This document shows positions 4,998 to 6,878 of a stretch of 6,878 nucleotides of DNA, one piece after another (position 1 is the stretch's first letter; every line of letters starts with the position of its first letter). The position numbers and the translations under genes were made by a program. The notes under the pieces are model-generated. The model did not search any database. It was not told the DNA's origin and was given only the letters and a program-made list of their open reading frames with translations. Source of the stretch: Acidobacteriota bacterium. Lineage in GTDB: Bacteria > Acidobacteriota > Terriglobia > Bryobacterales > Bryobacteraceae. The stretch is from contig JAPKYY010000232.1 in the NCBI GenBank assembly GCA_026394095.1, positions 1-6,878 of the forward strand. The letters run 5' to 3'.

Positions 4998-6878
4998 TCA
5001 ATTCACACTCGAGAATTCACTGGTGCCAAGCAGGGCCTGCAAGTATTTTGGCCATGCGTTGGGACCCGCGTTTGATAAATAGTCTATTCCCAATTTCATT
5101 TCGGATGCATCGGGTAGACGCGAAAAGAGCAGCTTGTAAGCTCGCCCTATACGGGCTGCGTCGTCTCCCTCAACTTCAGCTTTGAGCCGCTTGTCGAGGG
5201 CCTCGGCCTGTTTTGTGATGAAGGCGCTGTTCAACCAGTAGAGCCCCTGTAGCGGGCCGGCCGTGATTGCTCGCTCGTCGGTAGACCCGTTGGCATCCGG
5301 AAAATCGAACAAGGCCATCGCCGGATCAAGGCGCGTCCGGCTTACTGTGAGGTAGAGGGAACGGCGCTTGTTTTCGTCGGAGATGTTGCTGGACGCCCCT
5401 CCGACCCTGGTATCAAGTTGCCCACTCACACTCAGTACGGAATCGCGCAGAACCTCCATGTCGAGGCGGTGTTGCAGCGGGAAGTGGGCCAGAAGCCGGT
5501 TGTCCGGATCGGCATCGACATTGGCTGCGGTGGCGCGTGCGTAGGTGTCGCTGAGCAAAATTTCGCGATGGAGTTTCTTCAGGCTCCAGCCGCTGGCGAT
5601 AAAGCGGGCAGCCAGTTCATCCAGTAACTCGGGGTGGCTCGGCCTCTCGCCCATGCGTCCGAAGTTGGATGCTGAGCGAACGATACCTTTGCCGAAGTGA
5701 TACTGCCAGACGCGATTGACGATCACGCGCGCAGCCAAGGGGTGGTTGACGATAGCCTCGGCGAGTTGTGCGCGCCCGCTGCCTTCGAGAAAGAGCTTGG
5801 GTTCGTCCGGGCAGAGAGCTTCGAGAAAGCGTCGCGGGGCGATTTCACCAGGTGTCTTCGGGTCGCCACGCAGTGCAACGTTGATGTCAGCTGGCTTGTC
5901 GGCGTCTTTCACGGAATGTAGAAAGGGATACATGGGCGGTAGCTCCGCTTCGGCTGCTTTGATCTCGGCACGGAGCTTCTCTACGTAGGTTTTGGCAAAG
6001 CCGCCCAGGAAGCGATCGATCTGTTTGGCGTCGTAGAAGTACACGCCCCCAGGTGCCTTAAATCCGTCGGTGACATATGGCTTGTAGGCAAGCTCGCGCC
6101 ACTGGTAGAACTTCAGAACGGGCAGTGAAACGATGTTAGTGTACTGGCGCGTATTCTCGTTCTTTTGGCCTTTGCGTCCACCGAATGCGACGTAGTTCTT
6201 GTCTTCAACTTCTTTGGCCTCATCCAGCAATTCGAGGACAAAGCTCTGATATTTTTCTGCCTCGGCTTTTACTTGCGCCTCTGACGGCTGCTTCTTAAGC
6301 AACTCGTACCAACCGTTCAAATAGGGGTGCTCTTTGCTCGCATCGGCAAGGTAAGTCTTCCAACGCTTGAAGGTTTCTTCGTCGAGCCCGTCTGCTTTGT
6401 CTTTCCAGACCGCCATTAGATATCTGGCTGTATCGCGCGCAAGCAGATCGGTGAGTTGTCTGGTTTGGTCGGCGAGGTAATCACTGAGGACTTCTTTGAG
6501 ATCATCGACTTTCTTCTTGCCTGCCTTATAGCGCTCGACTTCGGCTTCTGCAACGAGTGCATATTGATTGGGCTGCGTGCTCTTGAAGACACCGAGCAGG
6601 GAGTAGTAGTCTTTGGTCGGGATCGGATCGTACTTGTGGTCGTGGCACTGTGCGCAGCCCACTGTGAGGCCTAGAAAGACCTTTGTTGTGACATCCAGCT
6701 GATCGTTTGCACCGGAGCCCAGTGCCTGAAATCCGAGGCCGGCCATGTGCTGCTTTGTCTCGGTGATTTGCGCTTTGGCGAAGACGTTGTAGGGGAGGTC
6801 CTGATTGAAAGATTCGATTACCCAATCACGGTAGCGCCAGGCGTTGGGCAACGGTGTGTCCGTGCTGGCTGCCAGTTC
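4998..6878 (-). CDS. PSD1-family protein (DUF1549 part + DUF1553), C-terminal part, N-terminus cut by window edge
   Basis: The reading frame is open to the right edge, so this is the C-terminal 626 residues of a larger protein; TTG at 6851 is internal, not a start. Counted from the edge, it opens in the DUF1549 domain with NAWRYRDWVIESFN (12-25). It continues with GLTVGCAQCHDHKYDPIP (70-87), which includes a CxxCH motif at 75-79, normal for this family and resembling a c-type heme or metal site. Residues about 110-230 are a Lys/Glu-rich helical, possibly coiled-coil segment. From about 345 comes DUF1553, with APRRFLEALCPDEP, NRVWQYHFGKGIV (388-400), GERPSHPELLDELA, LHREILLSDTY, and a C-terminal KLLFSRLPDASE stretch. 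Full-length relatives often carry an N-terminal cytochrome-like domain and an export signal, neither visible here. The stop is one base before the DUF1501 ATG. The biochemical role is not known to me; periplasmic or surface location is inferred from the family and its exported partner. Confidence 0.93.
   Translation of the reverse strand, partial: ELAASTDTPLPNAWRYRDWVIESFNQDLPYNVFAKAQITETKQHMAGLGFQALGSGANDQLDVTTKVFLGLTVGCAQCHDHKYDPIPTKDYYSLLGVFKSTQPNQYALVAEAEVERYKAGKKKVDDLKEVLSDYLADQTRQLTDLLARDTARYLMAVWKDKADGLDEETFKRWKTYLADASKEHPYLNGWYELLKKQPSEAQVKAEAEKYQSFVLELLDEAKEVEDKNYVAFGGRKGQKNENTRQYTNIVSLPVLKFYQWRELAYKPYVTDGFKAPGGVYFYDAKQIDRFLGGFAKTYVEKLRAEIKAAEAELPPMYPFLHSVKDADKPADINVALRGDPKTPGEIAPRRFLEALCPDEPKLFLEGSGRAQLAEAIVNHPLAARVIVNRVWQYHFGKGIVRSASNFGRMGERPSHPELLDELAARFIASGWSLKKLHREILLSDTYARATAANVDADPDNRLLAHFPLQHRLDMEVLRDSVLSVSGQLDTRVGGASSNISDENKRRSLYLTVSRTRLDPAMALFDFPDANGSTDERAITAGPLQGLYWLNSAFITKQAEALDKRLKAEVEGDDAARIGRAYKLLFSRLPDASEMKLGIDYLSNAGPNAWPKYLQALLGTSEFSSVN

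Noticed and set aside
4709..5185. 158-codon plus-strand frame across the DUF1501/PSD1 junction
   Set aside because: It runs antisense to two convincing genes, has no family resemblance, and is explained as a shadow frame.
6526..6825. 99-codon minus-strand frame in the PSD1 gene
   Set aside because: It lies within the PSD1 coding sequence in another frame and is rich in Arg/Ser/His with no motif.

Overview
The window is a densely packed bacterial chromosome segment of moderate to high GC that reads as three transcription units. The best guess for the source is Acidobacteriota (Terriglobia-like), with Planctomycetota/Verrucomicrobiota as alternatives. The guess rests mainly on the paired PSD1 (DUF1549/DUF1553) and DUF1501 genes, which are common in those phyla, alongside ordinary heterotroph housekeeping genes. 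It is an inference, not a proven assignment.

Unit 1 (minus strand, 901 down to 1) holds a stand-alone LON-substrate-binding-domain protein, then the first 86 codons of a HAD-superfamily hydrolase that runs off the left edge. The two genes overlap by one base (TGATG).

Unit 2 (plus strand, about 922 to 3617) diverges from unit 1 across only 20 bases. It carries a classical short-chain dehydrogenase/reductase, a shikimate kinase (aroK type) and a glycerate 2-kinase of the DUF4147/MOFRL family, followed by tRNA-Gly(CCC). The three protein genes overlap each other, so they are almost certainly one operon. The shikimate kinase probably starts at a TTG that overlaps the dehydrogenase stop codon. 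The spacer between units 1 and 2 contains two back-to-back, overlapping -10-like hexamers, placed so that both mRNAs could be leaderless or nearly so.

Unit 3 (minus strand, 6878 down to 3638) converges on the tRNA. It holds the C-terminal 626 residues of a PSD1-family protein with an embedded CxxCH motif. One base after its stop comes a complete DUF1501 protein with a twin-arginine-type N-terminus. The pair is a probable exported two-component system whose biochemical role is, to my knowledge, not established, and it is the most interesting part of the window.

No mobile element, CRISPR array, riboswitch, convincing terminator or long repeat was seen. There is no gene-free stretch above 30 bases.
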